Below, one piece after another: positions 41,504 to 51,589 of a stretch of 64,000 bases of DNA. Source of the stretch: Chitinophaga sp. LS1 (GTDB taxonomy: Bacteria; Bacteroidota; Bacteroidia; Chitinophagales; Chitinophagaceae); the NCBI RefSeq assembly GCF_034274695.1, contig NZ_CP128362.1:3164501-3228500 (forward strand), in the 5' to 3' direction. Within the stretch, counting starts at the first letter, position 1, and every line of letters begins with the position of its first letter. The notes under the pieces were generated by a model. The model did no database searches, was not told the DNA's origin, and was given only the letters and a program-made list of their open reading frames with translations. A program made the translations under genes and the position numbers.

Positions 41504-44353
41504 ATGCATCTATCTGTACGGATCATCATCACGTGCCTGGTATTGTATGGCCATAACGTACACTCACAGTCATTACGGAAGGATTCCCTGCCCCTCAGCG
41601 CCGACAGCATGCGCATGGAAAGGGAAGTCCTCTACCCTTATAATAGCCTGCAACAATTGCTCAAAGGCAATGCTGCCGGTGTTTATATCCAGGAGCCATC
41701 TGCCGAACCGGCATCGATGAGCAGCATTGTATTGCGCGGTACTGCGGTTCCTTATATCAGTGCACGCAATAATTATGAAGCACAGCCTACCATCTTTTTA
41801 GATGGTATTCCATTGATCGCTGATCATCCTTTTACTTTCGATATACAGGAGTTTCAGTACAATCATTTAGGCCCGGCCAGCAATATATTTGCAGCCATTG
41901 ATCTGAATAATATAGAGAGTATTGAGGTGCTCAAAGACTTTGGACAGGCAGCTATTTACGGCCCAAGGGCCGCGAACGGCGGGGTTATTCTGATAAATAC
42001 AAAAAAGCCTGTAACCGGTAAAAGAAAAATAAGTTTCAACACCTGGTTTGGGATGGTACAGCGCCCACACCTCTATACCACCAATGCTAAATTTGAAAAC
42101 GATTTCAGGCAGGTATTTTACGATAAATATGCTACGGAAGAAGAAGGTCAGAATTATCCATTATACCTCCGGGATTCGACTAATAATGCCTATTACGGGC
42201 CAGGTAACTGGACTGATCTTTATTTCAAAAATACACCTGCCTACGGTATCAATGTCAGCCTTTCCAGCGGCACTGACAGGGCGAATTTCCTCTTTGCCGC
42301 CGGCAACCAGCGTTCCGCAAATGCCGCCGATGCGACAAAATCAGATCGCTACAATGCCATGTTTAAGATCAACATGGTGCCGCTCAAAAACTTTACAGTC
42401 AGCGCTATGCTCAGCGCCACCCGCCTGGAACGAAAACGCAATCGCTGGCTCCGCGACCGCTTTGCCGAAATGCAATACCTGCCGGATCTGAGTAGTCCAC
42501 TACCACCCAATAAAACATTCTATGCACAATACCTGAAAGAATGGGACAAATCTTTCGATGATAATAAGACCAATGAAGTGAATGGCTACTTCTCCATTAA
42601 TTTAAAAATCTCTGACAGCTGGCAGTTTACCTCTCTCTCTGGATTTGATTACAACGAAGGGCTGCGTGATGTATTCTACCCCAGCACCCTGCTGGAAACA
42701 GTAAATTATCTCTCTAACTACTTCGGGTATAATCAACGTGTGTTTGTGAATAACACCCTTCAGTTTCAACACCAGTGGGGTAAACACGGTGTGAAAATCG
42801 AAGCCGGCGAAAACTTTCAGGCAGACTTCAACCGTTACAACTATGCCTACGCCTACAAAGGACCCAATGACCTGATCAGGGTAAACCTCCTGTATTCTGA
42901 TAATACTAAAGACAATTACCTGTCGCCCAAGTCATTCAACCACGCACTGATGTTCACCTTTCTGGACAAAGAAAAACATCGCCTGCTGTCATTCTATGGC
43001 CGCATGGCTTATCAATACAACAACCTTTTTGACTTTTCCCTCATGATGAGAGCAGATGGCTCTTCCAGTGCACAACCGGACAACTGGTGGTTCTATTCAC
43101 CCACCTTTACCGCCGGATGGCAACTGAGTACCACATCCAGGCTTCACGCCAGCTGGGGAAGGGTAGGCCGGTTGATGCCGGATGACCGCTTTGGTGAAGG
43201 TCCACAGTATACCTCCGACCTTTCATTCAGCAATAACCCTGTTCGCTTTTCGTACAACGGGTTTCCGGGCATCAGCCGTGCCTATTCTTCCGGTTACATC
43301 GGCTACGGCATCCGCTGGCCATTTACCGACCAACTGGACATTGGCTGGAACACAAGTTTATTACATGACAGGATCAACCTCGCCGTCGATGTGTATCACA
43401 AAACGGATCACAACATGCTGCTGGAAGTGCCTTTCTCTGCTGAATATGGCTATGCCTACCAGTTTAAGAATGGGATGAAAGTCCGCAACATGGGCGTAGA
43501 CCTGAGCGCCAATGCCATCATCGCTACAAACCACATCAGCTGGCAACCAGGCATCAACCTGAATTACAATCGCAATACCCTCATGGCATTGCCCGGTGGC
43601 TTGCAGCAACTCGTAGTAGCAGATGGTACCCGCCTGCTGAAAGTAGGTAGTAGCATCGACCAGTTCTGGGTATTGGAAAATAACGGGATCTACAACCGCG
43701 ATACCGATATTCCTACCAATCACGCTACCGGCAAGACATTGAACTATAAAGGAATTCCCCTGCAGGCAGGTGATCCTAAATGGAAAGATCAGAATGAAGA
43801 CGGCGTGATCGACGATAAAGACAAGGTCTTGAAAGGACATGTACTCCCTGTCATCTCCGGTGGTTTCACCAACGATATCAGGTGGAAAGGCCTGACCCTG
43901 GGTGTTAACTTTTACTTCACCGCTTTCAGGAAAGTGATGAATGCAGAAATAGCGAACCACTTTGACTTCGTAAACAGAGAAGGGAAGATAGACATGAGTG
44001 CTGTAAAGGAAATCACCTTCTGGACCAAAGCCGGCGACTATGATAAATACCCACGTTATAATCCATGGAGTACAGTAGATCCCTATCGCACCGACCAGGA
44101 CCTCTTCCTGGAAAACGGCGCTTTCCTGAAACTACGTACGCTGTCGCTCACCTACGATGTTACGACCGCCAAGTGGTGGAAAAAAAAGAGCCCGATTCAT
44201 AACCTCGCGGTATACGCCACTGCCAGCAACCTGTTTACCCTTACCCCTTACACAGGTGGTGATCCTGAACTCGTAGACTATAGCGGCTTTGATACCGGCT
44301 ACTCACTTCCTTTCTCTAAAACCTACACCATCGGCATAAAAATGGATTTGTAA
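41504..44353 (+). CDS. SusC/RagA-family TonB-dependent outer-membrane transporter (SusC-1), no CarboxypepD_reg domain
   Basis: The 949-residue product has a signal peptide (to about residue 21). After only about 25 residues it enters the plug domain (LLKGNAAGVYIQEPSAEPAS, SIVLRGTAVPYISA, IESIEVLKDFGQAAIYGPRA), followed by the 22-strand barrel ending in a C-terminal aromatic strand. The usual N-terminal CarboxypepD_reg-like extension seen in the other two SusC proteins here is absent. It imports an oligomer bound by the SusD partner using TonB energy. It leads the operon and overlaps the SusD gene by 1 bp (TAATG). Confidence 0.92.
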   Translation: MHLSVRIIITCLVLYGHNVHSQSLRKDSLPLSADSMRMEREVLYPYNSLQQLLKGNAAGVYIQEPSAEPASMSSIVLRGTAVPYISARNNYEAQPTIFLDGIPLIADHPFTFDIQEFQYNHLGPASNIFAAIDLNNIESIEVLKDFGQAAIYGPRAANGGVILINTKKPVTGKRKISFNTWFGMVQRPHLYTTNAKFENDFRQVFYDKYATEEEGQNYPLYLRDSTNNAYYGPGNWTDLYFKNTPAYGINVSLSSGTDRANFLFAAGNQRSANAADATKSDRYNAMFKINMVPLKNFTVSAMLSATRLERKRNRWLRDRFAEMQYLPDLSSPLPPNKTFYAQYLKEWDKSFDDNKTNEVNGYFSINLKISDSWQFTSLSGFDYNEGLRDVFYPSTLLETVNYLSNYFGYNQRVFVNNTLQFQHQWGKHGVKIEAGENFQADFNRYNYAYAYKGPNDLIRVNLLYSDNTKDNYLSPKSFNHALMFTFLDKEKHRLLSFYGRMAYQYNNLFDFSLMMRADGSSSAQPDNWWFYSPTFTAGWQLSTTSRLHASWGRVGRLMPDDRFGEGPQYTSDLSFSNNPVRFSYNGFPGISRAYSSGYIGYGIRWPFTDQLDIGWNTSLLHDRINLAVDVYHKTDHNMLLEVPFSAEYGYAYQFKNGMKVRNMGVDLSANAIIATNHISWQPGINLNYNRNTLMALPGGLQQLVVADGTRLLKVGSSIDQFWVLENNGIYNRDTDIPTNHATGKTLNYKGIPLQAGDPKWKDQNEDGVIDDKDKVLKGHVLPVISGGFTNDIRWKGLTLGVNFYFTAFRKVMNAEIANHFDFVNREGKIDMSAVKEITFWTKAGDYDKYPRYNPWSTVDPYRTDQDLFLENGAFLKLRTLSLTYDVTTAKWWKKKSPIHNLAVYATASNLFTLTPYTGGDPELVDYSGFDTGYSLPFSKTYTIGIKMDL

Positions 44354-45858
44354 TGAAACGACTATTTATACTGCTGCTCCTGTTCTGTAGTACCAGTTGT
44401 AAAAAACTACTGGATATAGATTCCACGCATGCTGTTTCGGAAGAAAACTTCTGGAACTCACACGAAGATACCCGCACGGCCCTTATCGGTGTTTATGGTT
44501 TACTCCGTGCCGCCATGGCAGATAACGATGCCTGGTGGATGTATGGAGAACTACGCATGGGCGACTTTCAATCCGTACAGCGTCAGGACCTGAAAGCCAT
44601 TGTCAAAGGCAATCTCCGGGCCGCTTACCCGTTATTGCAGACATTGTCTAACTGGCGCCGCTTTTATGCCGTGATCAATGCCGCCAATATGTTCATGGAG
44701 CACGTAGGTGAAGTAAAGGAACGTGACCCTAAGTATTCAGATCAGAATATGAAAGTGGATATTGCTCAGATGCGCTTTATGCGGGCGTATACCTATTTTT
44801 TCCTCGTATCTGTATGGGGCGATGTGCCTTTAATTACCTCCTCCCACGATGGGGAATTTGAGAATAAAGCAAGAGATGACAAAGCAACTATACTGGCTTT
44901 TGTAGAAAAAGAATTGCTGGAAGTTGCTCCCGACCTGCCTTATAAATACAGCGTAGACGATCCGCAGCAGCTGGGTCAATACTACAATGAAACCAGCACC
45001 CGCTGGGCAGGTGTACTGGCCCGCAAACTCACTGCCTACGCTATTCTGGCACACGTAGCCGCCTATCAGGGAAAATATGTGGATGCCACTGTGTACGGAC
45101 AGTTTGTACTGGACAACTATTCCAAAGGGGGTAGCTATTATGTAGGCACTGACGAACTGGTGAGAGGCACCGGTTTCTTCCACTGGAAACAGGACAACCA
45201 CATCCTTGGTTTCAACTTCGACTGGGGCCATGTGGACGCTACTTTCTCCGGTCACCTGGAAGAACTTACACTCGCCAAACCTGTTGTAGACAAAGCATTG
45301 CCTGATATCTATGTACCCAAGGATACTATCCTCTCTGTATTTGATCAACCACTGGACGAGCGTTTCAGTCTGGATACCCTGACAGGCATACCTACCTCTG
45401 AGCATTACTTCACCAGCTTCAATACCCAGATCCCCATCTTCAATAAAGTGAAGGTGATTCAGGATGGCAATACATCTGATCCTTCATTCAGAATATTTTC
45501 CAGCACCATCATCATTACCCGTCTTGAAAATATCACACTGCTACAGGCAGAATCGCAGGCGGTGATCGGTCAGCAACAAAAGGCAATTGACCTGTTGAAC
45601 ACCATTCGCGATCTGCGAAGAATAAAACGTTACGATGCCTCCACCGAAGGCGACCTGATCGACGCCATTTTCAGAGAAAGACGTAAAGAACTGATGGGAG
45701 AGGGCTGGCGCTGGTTTGACCTGATTCGTTACAACAAAATCAAACAAAACGATCCATCGTTTATGGCACTCATCAATAATGGTGGTATTTACTGGCCGGT
45801 AGCGGATGAAGTCATCACACAAAATCCATTGATCACACAAAATCCTTACTGGCAATGA
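44353..45858 (+). CDS. SusD/RagB-family surface nutrient-binding lipoprotein (SusD-1)
   Basis: The 501-residue lipoprotein (Cys16 in FCSTSCKKLLDID) has SusD-like N-terminal TPR helices (MRFMRAYTYFFLVSVWGDVP) and the C-terminal SusD/RagB domain (FRERRKELMGEGWRWFDLIR). It forms the lid over SusC-1 and presents ligand to it. Its start overlaps the SusC-1 stop and its end overlaps the next gene by 4 bp. Confidence 0.93.
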   Translation: MKRLFILLLLFCSTSCKKLLDIDSTHAVSEENFWNSHEDTRTALIGVYGLLRAAMADNDAWWMYGELRMGDFQSVQRQDLKAIVKGNLRAAYPLLQTLSNWRRFYAVINAANMFMEHVGEVKERDPKYSDQNMKVDIAQMRFMRAYTYFFLVSVWGDVPLITSSHDGEFENKARDDKATILAFVEKELLEVAPDLPYKYSVDDPQQLGQYYNETSTRWAGVLARKLTAYAILAHVAAYQGKYVDATVYGQFVLDNYSKGGSYYVGTDELVRGTGFFHWKQDNHILGFNFDWGHVDATFSGHLEELTLAKPVVDKALPDIYVPKDTILSVFDQPLDERFSLDTLTGIPTSEHYFTSFNTQIPIFNKVKVIQDGNTSDPSFRIFSSTIIITRLENITLLQAESQAVIGQQQKAIDLLNTIRDLRRIKRYDASTEGDLIDAIFRERRKELMGEGWRWFDLIRYNKIKQNDPSFMALINNGGIYWPVADEVITQNPLITQNPYWQ

Positions 45859-47420
45859 GTAAATACACCTTGTTTTTTCTGCTGCTCGCCTTTGCTGCCT
45901 GTAAAAAGGATAAAGGATATTATGACTATACCAACGAGTTGAAGAAATATGATGGTAATACCTACGACTTTCTGCATAGTCAGCAGCAATACGATTCATT
46001 CCTGCTGGCTGTAGACCGCGTTGGATTAACGGATAGTCTCAAGTCAGGTAGTTACACGGTATTCGCACCATCTGATGCCAGCTTTAAACAGGCGATCGAA
46101 AACATGAATACCCTGCGTACTATTCAGGGACGTGGCCCTATGTACATCAGTACACTCCCCCAGGAACAACTGGATACACTGGTCTGTCGCTACATAACAA
46201 GGGATACCATTTCAGCAGGTAGAATGCAGTTACAGGATGGGCTGGATCTGCCTGCCATCCGTTATGGTTATCCTATGCATGGAAAATTTAGTCGTACAGA
46301 TGCGGAAGGGCATGTGAACGGTGGACCCGGCATCATTACCTACAGCGATACCAAAGGTGTGATCTATACAGATCGCTGGTCCAATGCAACAACGGTGGCT
46401 ATTGACATTGTGACCAACAATGGTATTGTGAACATACTTGAAAAAGATCACCAGTTCGGCTTCGACGAATTCATTGGTCGTATGAACCCGACTACCTCTA
46501 CCCCCTGGAATGACTACCCCTTCTTTATTCCAGGTGTCATTGGCTTAGAGCAATTCAATCGTGGCGGTAACAAAGTCGCTTACCTCGATTTCTCTATTGA
46601 CAATAGAGGAGGCCAGTACCGCCCTGCGGAAAACGTAGACATCGCTGCTGCTGAAGGCGGTTTCAAAATAGGCTGGACAGAAACAGATGAATGGATGGAT
46701 TACAGTGTAGATGTGACAGAAACCGGTAGTTATCAAATGATGCTGCGTTATGGTACCTCTGCCGACAATGGGAAACTGCACCTGCTGCTCGATGGGGTGA
46801 CAGTAACAGGTAGTGCCATGACAACAAAATCTACCGGTGGCTACAGCAATTATACTGATATATATGCCAGCGGTGTGCAGCTGAAAGCCGGTAAGCACCT
46901 GTTGCGCCTCTACTTTGACTTTGCAATCTACGACTTACGATTTATAAAACTCATACCCGAAGGCCGCCCTCTACCCATACCCGGTGTGATTACACTGGAA
47001 GACTATGATCCGGGAGGCGAAGGCGTAGGTTACCACGATGTGACTACCGAAAACTCAGGTGGTAAATACCGACCCAATGAAAGTGTGGATATCGATTATT
47101 CTAGAAATGAAGGTGGCGGTTATCAGGTAGGTTGGACAGATACCGGCGAATGGATGAACTACACGGTAGATGTAAAGCAAACCGGCTACTATGTGGTATC
47201 TACCTTAATGGGTAGCCCTAACGACGGCGGAAAATTCCATATAGAATTCGATGGGGTGAACGTCACTGGTTCCGTAGCTGTACCCAATACGACCGATTAT
47301 CACAAACGGCAGAATGCCACTGCCACCATCTATCTCACCAAAGGCGTCCACGTGATGCGCTTTTATGAAGAAACCGGTGGTTACGATGTAAAGTCCGTCA
47401 CTTTCAGACCCTTGAACTAA
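45855..47420 (+). CDS. Fasciclin-domain lipoprotein with two CBM6-like domains
   Basis: The 521-residue lipoprotein (FAACKKDKG, Cys16) contains a fasciclin (FAS1) domain at about residues 35-205 (SGSYTVFAPSDASFKQAIEN). Two tandem carbohydrate-binding-like jelly-rolls of CBM6 type follow (about 225-370 and 375-520), each with a VGWTDTGEWMNYTVDV-type strand. FAS1 domains mediate adhesion or ligand binding; CBM6 domains bind glycan chains. It is probably a surface glycan-binding accessory of the first SusC/D pair. No hydrolase domain is present. Confidence 0.85.
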   Translation: MSKYTLFFLLLAFAACKKDKGYYDYTNELKKYDGNTYDFLHSQQQYDSFLLAVDRVGLTDSLKSGSYTVFAPSDASFKQAIENMNTLRTIQGRGPMYISTLPQEQLDTLVCRYITRDTISAGRMQLQDGLDLPAIRYGYPMHGKFSRTDAEGHVNGGPGIITYSDTKGVIYTDRWSNATTVAIDIVTNNGIVNILEKDHQFGFDEFIGRMNPTTSTPWNDYPFFIPGVIGLEQFNRGGNKVAYLDFSIDNRGGQYRPAENVDIAAAEGGFKIGWTETDEWMDYSVDVTETGSYQMMLRYGTSADNGKLHLLLDGVTVTGSAMTTKSTGGYSNYTDIYASGVQLKAGKHLLRLYFDFAIYDLRFIKLIPEGRPLPIPGVITLEDYDPGGEGVGYHDVTTENSGGKYRPNESVDIDYSRNEGGGYQVGWTDTGEWMNYTVDVKQTGYYVVSTLMGSPNDGGKFHIEFDGVNVTGSVAVPNTTDYHKRQNATATIYLTKGVHVMRFYEETGGYDVKSVTFRPLN

Positions 47421-48448
47421 TGACCATGAAACGACTGATATTAATATTGCTATTATTCATTTCCTGCCGCAAATGGGCACCAGATGACCTGGATTATCTG
47501 AGTGCCAGGGCTGTGTACAATCAGACCGTATTTGCACCTGTAATGGGCAGGACCACGTTGTATTCCCAGATCTTCAATACCGACAATTCCAGTACGCCTA
47601 TCCAGTTTAAAATACTGAACGTACGTATAAAGAAAACCGGGGAGGCAGTTACCGACCTGGATCAGACTGTAGATGCGCTGGTATGGAAACAAGCCTATAC
47701 AGGCTATGAGACCTCGCTGGATGAGATCAATGCCAAGCGTACGATAGAAAAACATACTGTATGGGAAATCAGACCTGAATCCGGTGATTTTGTATTGTGG
47801 TCAGCGACCGGGTTGCGGGCGCAACCTGATTCAGGTTACCTCTTTGATGTGGAAGCGACGAACTCCGGTGGTAAAAATGTGTATAAGGATATGAGCCTGA
47901 TGCCCTTTAGGGAACAGCCATATTCACCGTATGAATACGACCCTGTCACTGGTTTACAAAAGGCGACTTATCCCAACACGAATGATTCTTCCATATTCGT
48001 ATTGCAATACAATCACCCCGGCATTAGCAACATCACTAACGATGATAATAACCTGGACCTGAAATCAGATAGTGTACGTGTATTGTTTCACAAAGCAGGC
48101 AATGGCCACAGCGTCACATTTAAGTTTATGGACAAGGATTCCCTGCCTATAGATCCGGCTCAATTCAACCTCACACCCTGGGATAGCCTGATGCACGGAT
48201 TTGATATACAGCGCACCACGACAGGCGTGACCTATCAGGTCGCCTATCCCATTCCATTGATGCGGTACAAGACCCGCTTTACCAATGGAGATGGTTCTCA
48301 GGCATATGTGAAATTCAGTTTTACAAGAGTGGGCTTTGGCAATCTCAGGCAGACAGGCACCATAGATCTTTCCTTCAATATCTATCAGGAAGGAGATTGG
48401 GAAATTATCTTCTATTTCAGGAACAACCCCCGGTTCAGGGATGAATAA
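47420..48448 (+). CDS. DUF5007-like lipoprotein
   Basis: The 342-residue lipoprotein (LLLFISCRKWAPDD, Cys14) has a beta-rich mature part. The opening (DDLDYLSARAVYNQTVFAPV, then MGRTTLYSQIFNTDNSSTP) fits DUF5007 proteins, which are encoded next to SusC/D genes in Bacteroidota; this is from recall, not a search. It overlaps the preceding gene by one base and precedes SusC-2 by 12 bp. It is presumably a surface accessory of the uptake system; the ligand is unknown. Confidence 0.65.
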   Translation: MTMKRLILILLLFISCRKWAPDDLDYLSARAVYNQTVFAPVMGRTTLYSQIFNTDNSSTPIQFKILNVRIKKTGEAVTDLDQTVDALVWKQAYTGYETSLDEINAKRTIEKHTVWEIRPESGDFVLWSATGLRAQPDSGYLFDVEATNSGGKNVYKDMSLMPFREQPYSPYEYDPVTGLQKATYPNTNDSSIFVLQYNHPGISNITNDDNNLDLKSDSVRVLFHKAGNGHSVTFKFMDKDSLPIDPAQFNLTPWDSLMHGFDIQRTTTGVTYQVAYPIPLMRYKTRFTNGDGSQAYVKFSFTRVGFGNLRQTGTIDLSFNIYQEGDWEIIFYFRNNPRFRDE

Positions 48449-48460
48449 ACAAAGAAAATT

Positions 48461-51400
48461 ATGAAACAAACTATACTGTTGCTTTTTTGCCTGCTGACCG
48501 TTGCTTTCCTACAGGCACAGGACAAGGTTCCCATCACCGGGCAGGTCAGGGATGCAGCTACCAATGAACCTTTGGTAGGGGTAAGTATCATGGCTGGTGC
48601 ACCGCTCAAAGCAGTAGGTATCACCGATGCCAATGGGCATTTCTCTGCGAGTGTGTTGCCTAATTCCCCGCTGGTGTTCCGCTATATTGGTTATTCCGAT
48701 TATCGCTTTACCCTGAAGGATAAGAAAGAACTGGTGATCCGGCTGGTGGTTACAGAAAATAAACTGAATGAAACAGTGATCATCGGTTACCAGAAAAAGA
48801 CGCGTGAGATCACCACCGGTTCTGCTGTGATCGTGAGTGGAAAGGAATTGCAGGATGTACCAGTGTCGAACGTAGAACAATTGTTACAAGGCCGTGTAGC
48901 AGGTTTGAATATCCAGAATAATACCGGTGCACCTGGTGCCCGTGGTATGATCCAGATCAGAGGCCTGTCTAACATCACAGTGACAGGTAGCGGGAATGAT
49001 GCCTTCCTGTCGCCTACTTCTCCTTTGTATGTGATAGATGGGGTACCAATTGATGCAGATGCAAACTTTGAATATGGATATCAGTCAGCAGGTCCCGGTG
49101 TAAGTCCCATGTCTTTGATTCCTCCTGAAGATATTGAAAGCATGGAGATCCTGAAAGATGCACAGGCCACAGCGCTGTATGGCTCCCGTGGGGCGTATGG
49201 TGTGATCCTGCTCACTACCCGCAGAGGTAGCTCGCCTATACCATTGGTGCGCTATACAGGTAACTTCTTTGTGAATACACCGCCACAGTTGCGCAAGACT
49301 ATTGGTGGCGCAGCAGAGCGGAAATTACGCCTGCAGCAGATATACAATAGTGGCAATATCAATGATATCTACAACATTACTACTACCCACTTCCTGGCAG
49401 ATAGTCTCAATCCTTATTATAACAATTCTACTAACTGGCAGGATGTATTTTATGCTGCTACTTACAACCAGACACACAATGTCAACATCAGTGGTGGGGA
49501 TCCTAAATTCAACTACAAGGTGGATCTGGGATATTACCACGAGAATGGTGTAATCCGCAATACGGGCTTTGACCGCTACTCTGTGAATACGAATATGCTG
49601 TACCAGCCTAATCCAAAGTTCAGGGTATTCACCAGCTTATCCACACAGGTTGGCAAAAGGAACAAAGGTGATGGTAATGGACTTACACAAAGTGGGGTAG
49701 CTGCCAATGCATCTGCCTCTTCTTTGCTGCCGGGTCCTTCATTTTATCAAAGTACTTCCGGCGTATTGTCATCATTAGATACGAAGAATGATAACAAGAC
49801 TGCCAATGTGAGAGCAAGTATCGATGCCAGTTACCAGTTGTTAAAAGGGCTGAGCCTGGGTTCAAGTGTGAGCTATGATTACGCCAGTAATACAGAAGAC
49901 AGGTTCACGCCAGCTGCTGCTCATGGAGACTTTTCACAGGTATATGCATACAATGACCGCAAGTTTACTTTGTACAACAGGAATACGTTGTCTTACTTCA
50001 CCTCTATCAAAAATAACCACAACTTCTTCATCTCTGCTTTCAATGAAATCTACAGCAAAGGATTTCAGGCGCAGGTAATACAGCAGGAGAAAACACCAAA
50101 TGACCAGTATCAGGGACCATTGGGTTATGACGGCTATGCGTCACTGGGTGGTGGTTTGCTGGACAACTACAGCAAGCAGCACATTGCCAGCTTTGCAGGT
50201 ACATTCTCTTACAACTACAAGCAGAAGTATGTGATGGATCTTAGCTACCGTATGGATGGTACATCCAGCAGCGGTTTTGAAGATCCTTATTCTAAAAATC
50301 CGGCAGTGGGTGTGAGATGGAACTTTAACAAAGAAGGTTTCCTCAGTGAAAAGAAATGGCTCACCTACGGCTCACTGAGAGGTAGCTGGGGACAGAACAT
50401 TGTACCATCCGGCGATATCTTTTCTATCTATGGCACATTCGATCCCCGTGGTACGTACAATGCCAATCAGCGACTGGGTATCAACTATTCACTCCTGCCG
50501 AATACAACCTTACAACCCACTGCAACCACGCAATACAACTTTGGTTTTGAAGCGGGGTTCTTTGACAGTCGGTTAGAAGTGATCTTCGATGCTTATTACA
50601 AAACGGTGAAGAACCTGTTAAGAACAAAGAACCTATCTAACATCACCGGTTTTGATCAGATCACCACGAACGAAACTTCGCTCATTGACTATGGTTATGA
50701 GCTGACCCTGACCTTCCGTCCACTGCCGCGTACCAGCAAGGTACAATGGACCGTGTCTGTGAATGCTGCTCTCAATAAGGACATCCTGACCCATTTACCC
50801 AATGGCGCCAGACAACTCATTGAATATGATTATACCAACAGTCAGCATACCTTATTCCGTGTAGGTAGAAATAGTCTTACAAACTACCTGTTCAAAACAG
50901 AGGGAGTATATGCCACAGATAATGACGTGCCGGTAGATCCCGCTACGGGACAGCGTTATCGCACGGCAGATGGTACGTACTTCAAAGCAGGTGATCCTAT
51001 TTTCAAAGACGTAGATCATAACTATATACTGGATAATAATGACTATGTAGCTGCGGGCAATTCACAACCGCTCATTACTGGTGGTCTGCAATCTTATGTG
51101 AACTATAAGAACTGGTCACTGAACCTCAGTACATCTTATACACTGATCCGTAAAATTCTCAACAACGCATTTGCAGAAAGAATGCAGTACCTGGGTGATC
51201 CTTACAATGCGAAGGCGGTAGTAGATGTGAGCGATGTGGATTACTGGAAACCGGATCATACAAATGCGAAGTACCCGAACCCATTTGATTATACCCGTTA
51301 TTCTTCCATAAAGCCATACAGGTATGATCAGACATTGATAGAGGAGGATGGCTCTTACTGGAAAATAAACACCATTACACTGGCTTATTTACTCAACAGG

Positions 51401-51580
51401 AAGTTCACCAACCGCTATGGTGTGAATTCAGTGAGGACATATTTCTCCTGCAATAACCTGATCACGTTTTCGCCCTACAGCGGTCCGAACCCGGAAAACG
51501 TATCCGCGCTGGGTCGTGATCAGTCCAGTGGTTACCCCGTGCCACGCAGTTACAATTTCGGGATGAATATAGAATTCTAA
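48461..51580 (+). CDS. SusC/RagA-family TonB-dependent transporter (SusC-2)
   Basis: The 1039-residue product has a signal peptide (about 1-20) and a CarboxypepD_reg-like domain (about 25-105, VPITGQVRDAATNEPLVGVS). The plug has the SusC signature (LLQGRVAGLNIQNNTGAPGA and PLYVIDGVPID, then ESMEILKDAQATALYGSRGA). A large beta-barrel ends in the terminal aromatic strand (YNFGMNIEF). It is the second transporter of the same operon and pairs with SusD-2, 9 bp downstream. Confidence 0.95.
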   Translation: MKQTILLLFCLLTVAFLQAQDKVPITGQVRDAATNEPLVGVSIMAGAPLKAVGITDANGHFSASVLPNSPLVFRYIGYSDYRFTLKDKKELVIRLVVTENKLNETVIIGYQKKTREITTGSAVIVSGKELQDVPVSNVEQLLQGRVAGLNIQNNTGAPGARGMIQIRGLSNITVTGSGNDAFLSPTSPLYVIDGVPIDADANFEYGYQSAGPGVSPMSLIPPEDIESMEILKDAQATALYGSRGAYGVILLTTRRGSSPIPLVRYTGNFFVNTPPQLRKTIGGAAERKLRLQQIYNSGNINDIYNITTTHFLADSLNPYYNNSTNWQDVFYAATYNQTHNVNISGGDPKFNYKVDLGYYHENGVIRNTGFDRYSVNTNMLYQPNPKFRVFTSLSTQVGKRNKGDGNGLTQSGVAANASASSLLPGPSFYQSTSGVLSSLDTKNDNKTANVRASIDASYQLLKGLSLGSSVSYDYASNTEDRFTPAAAHGDFSQVYAYNDRKFTLYNRNTLSYFTSIKNNHNFFISAFNEIYSKGFQAQVIQQEKTPNDQYQGPLGYDGYASLGGGLLDNYSKQHIASFAGTFSYNYKQKYVMDLSYRMDGTSSSGFEDPYSKNPAVGVRWNFNKEGFLSEKKWLTYGSLRGSWGQNIVPSGDIFSIYGTFDPRGTYNANQRLGINYSLLPNTTLQPTATTQYNFGFEAGFFDSRLEVIFDAYYKTVKNLLRTKNLSNITGFDQITTNETSLIDYGYELTLTFRPLPRTSKVQWTVSVNAALNKDILTHLPNGARQLIEYDYTNSQHTLFRVGRNSLTNYLFKTEGVYATDNDVPVDPATGQRYRTADGTYFKAGDPIFKDVDHNYILDNNDYVAAGNSQPLITGGLQSYVNYKNWSLNLSTSYTLIRKILNNAFAERMQYLGDPYNAKAVVDVSDVDYWKPDHTNAKYPNPFDYTRYSSIKPYRYDQTLIEEDGSYWKINTITLAYLLNRKFTNRYGVNSVRTYFSCNNLITFSPYSGPNPENVSALGRDQSSGYPVPRSYNFGMNIEF

Positions 51581-51589
51581 CACACTAAA

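Noticed and set aside
43361..43960. 199-codon minus-strand frame opposite SusC-1
   Set aside because: Shadow of the SusC barrel; no start context or homologous pattern.
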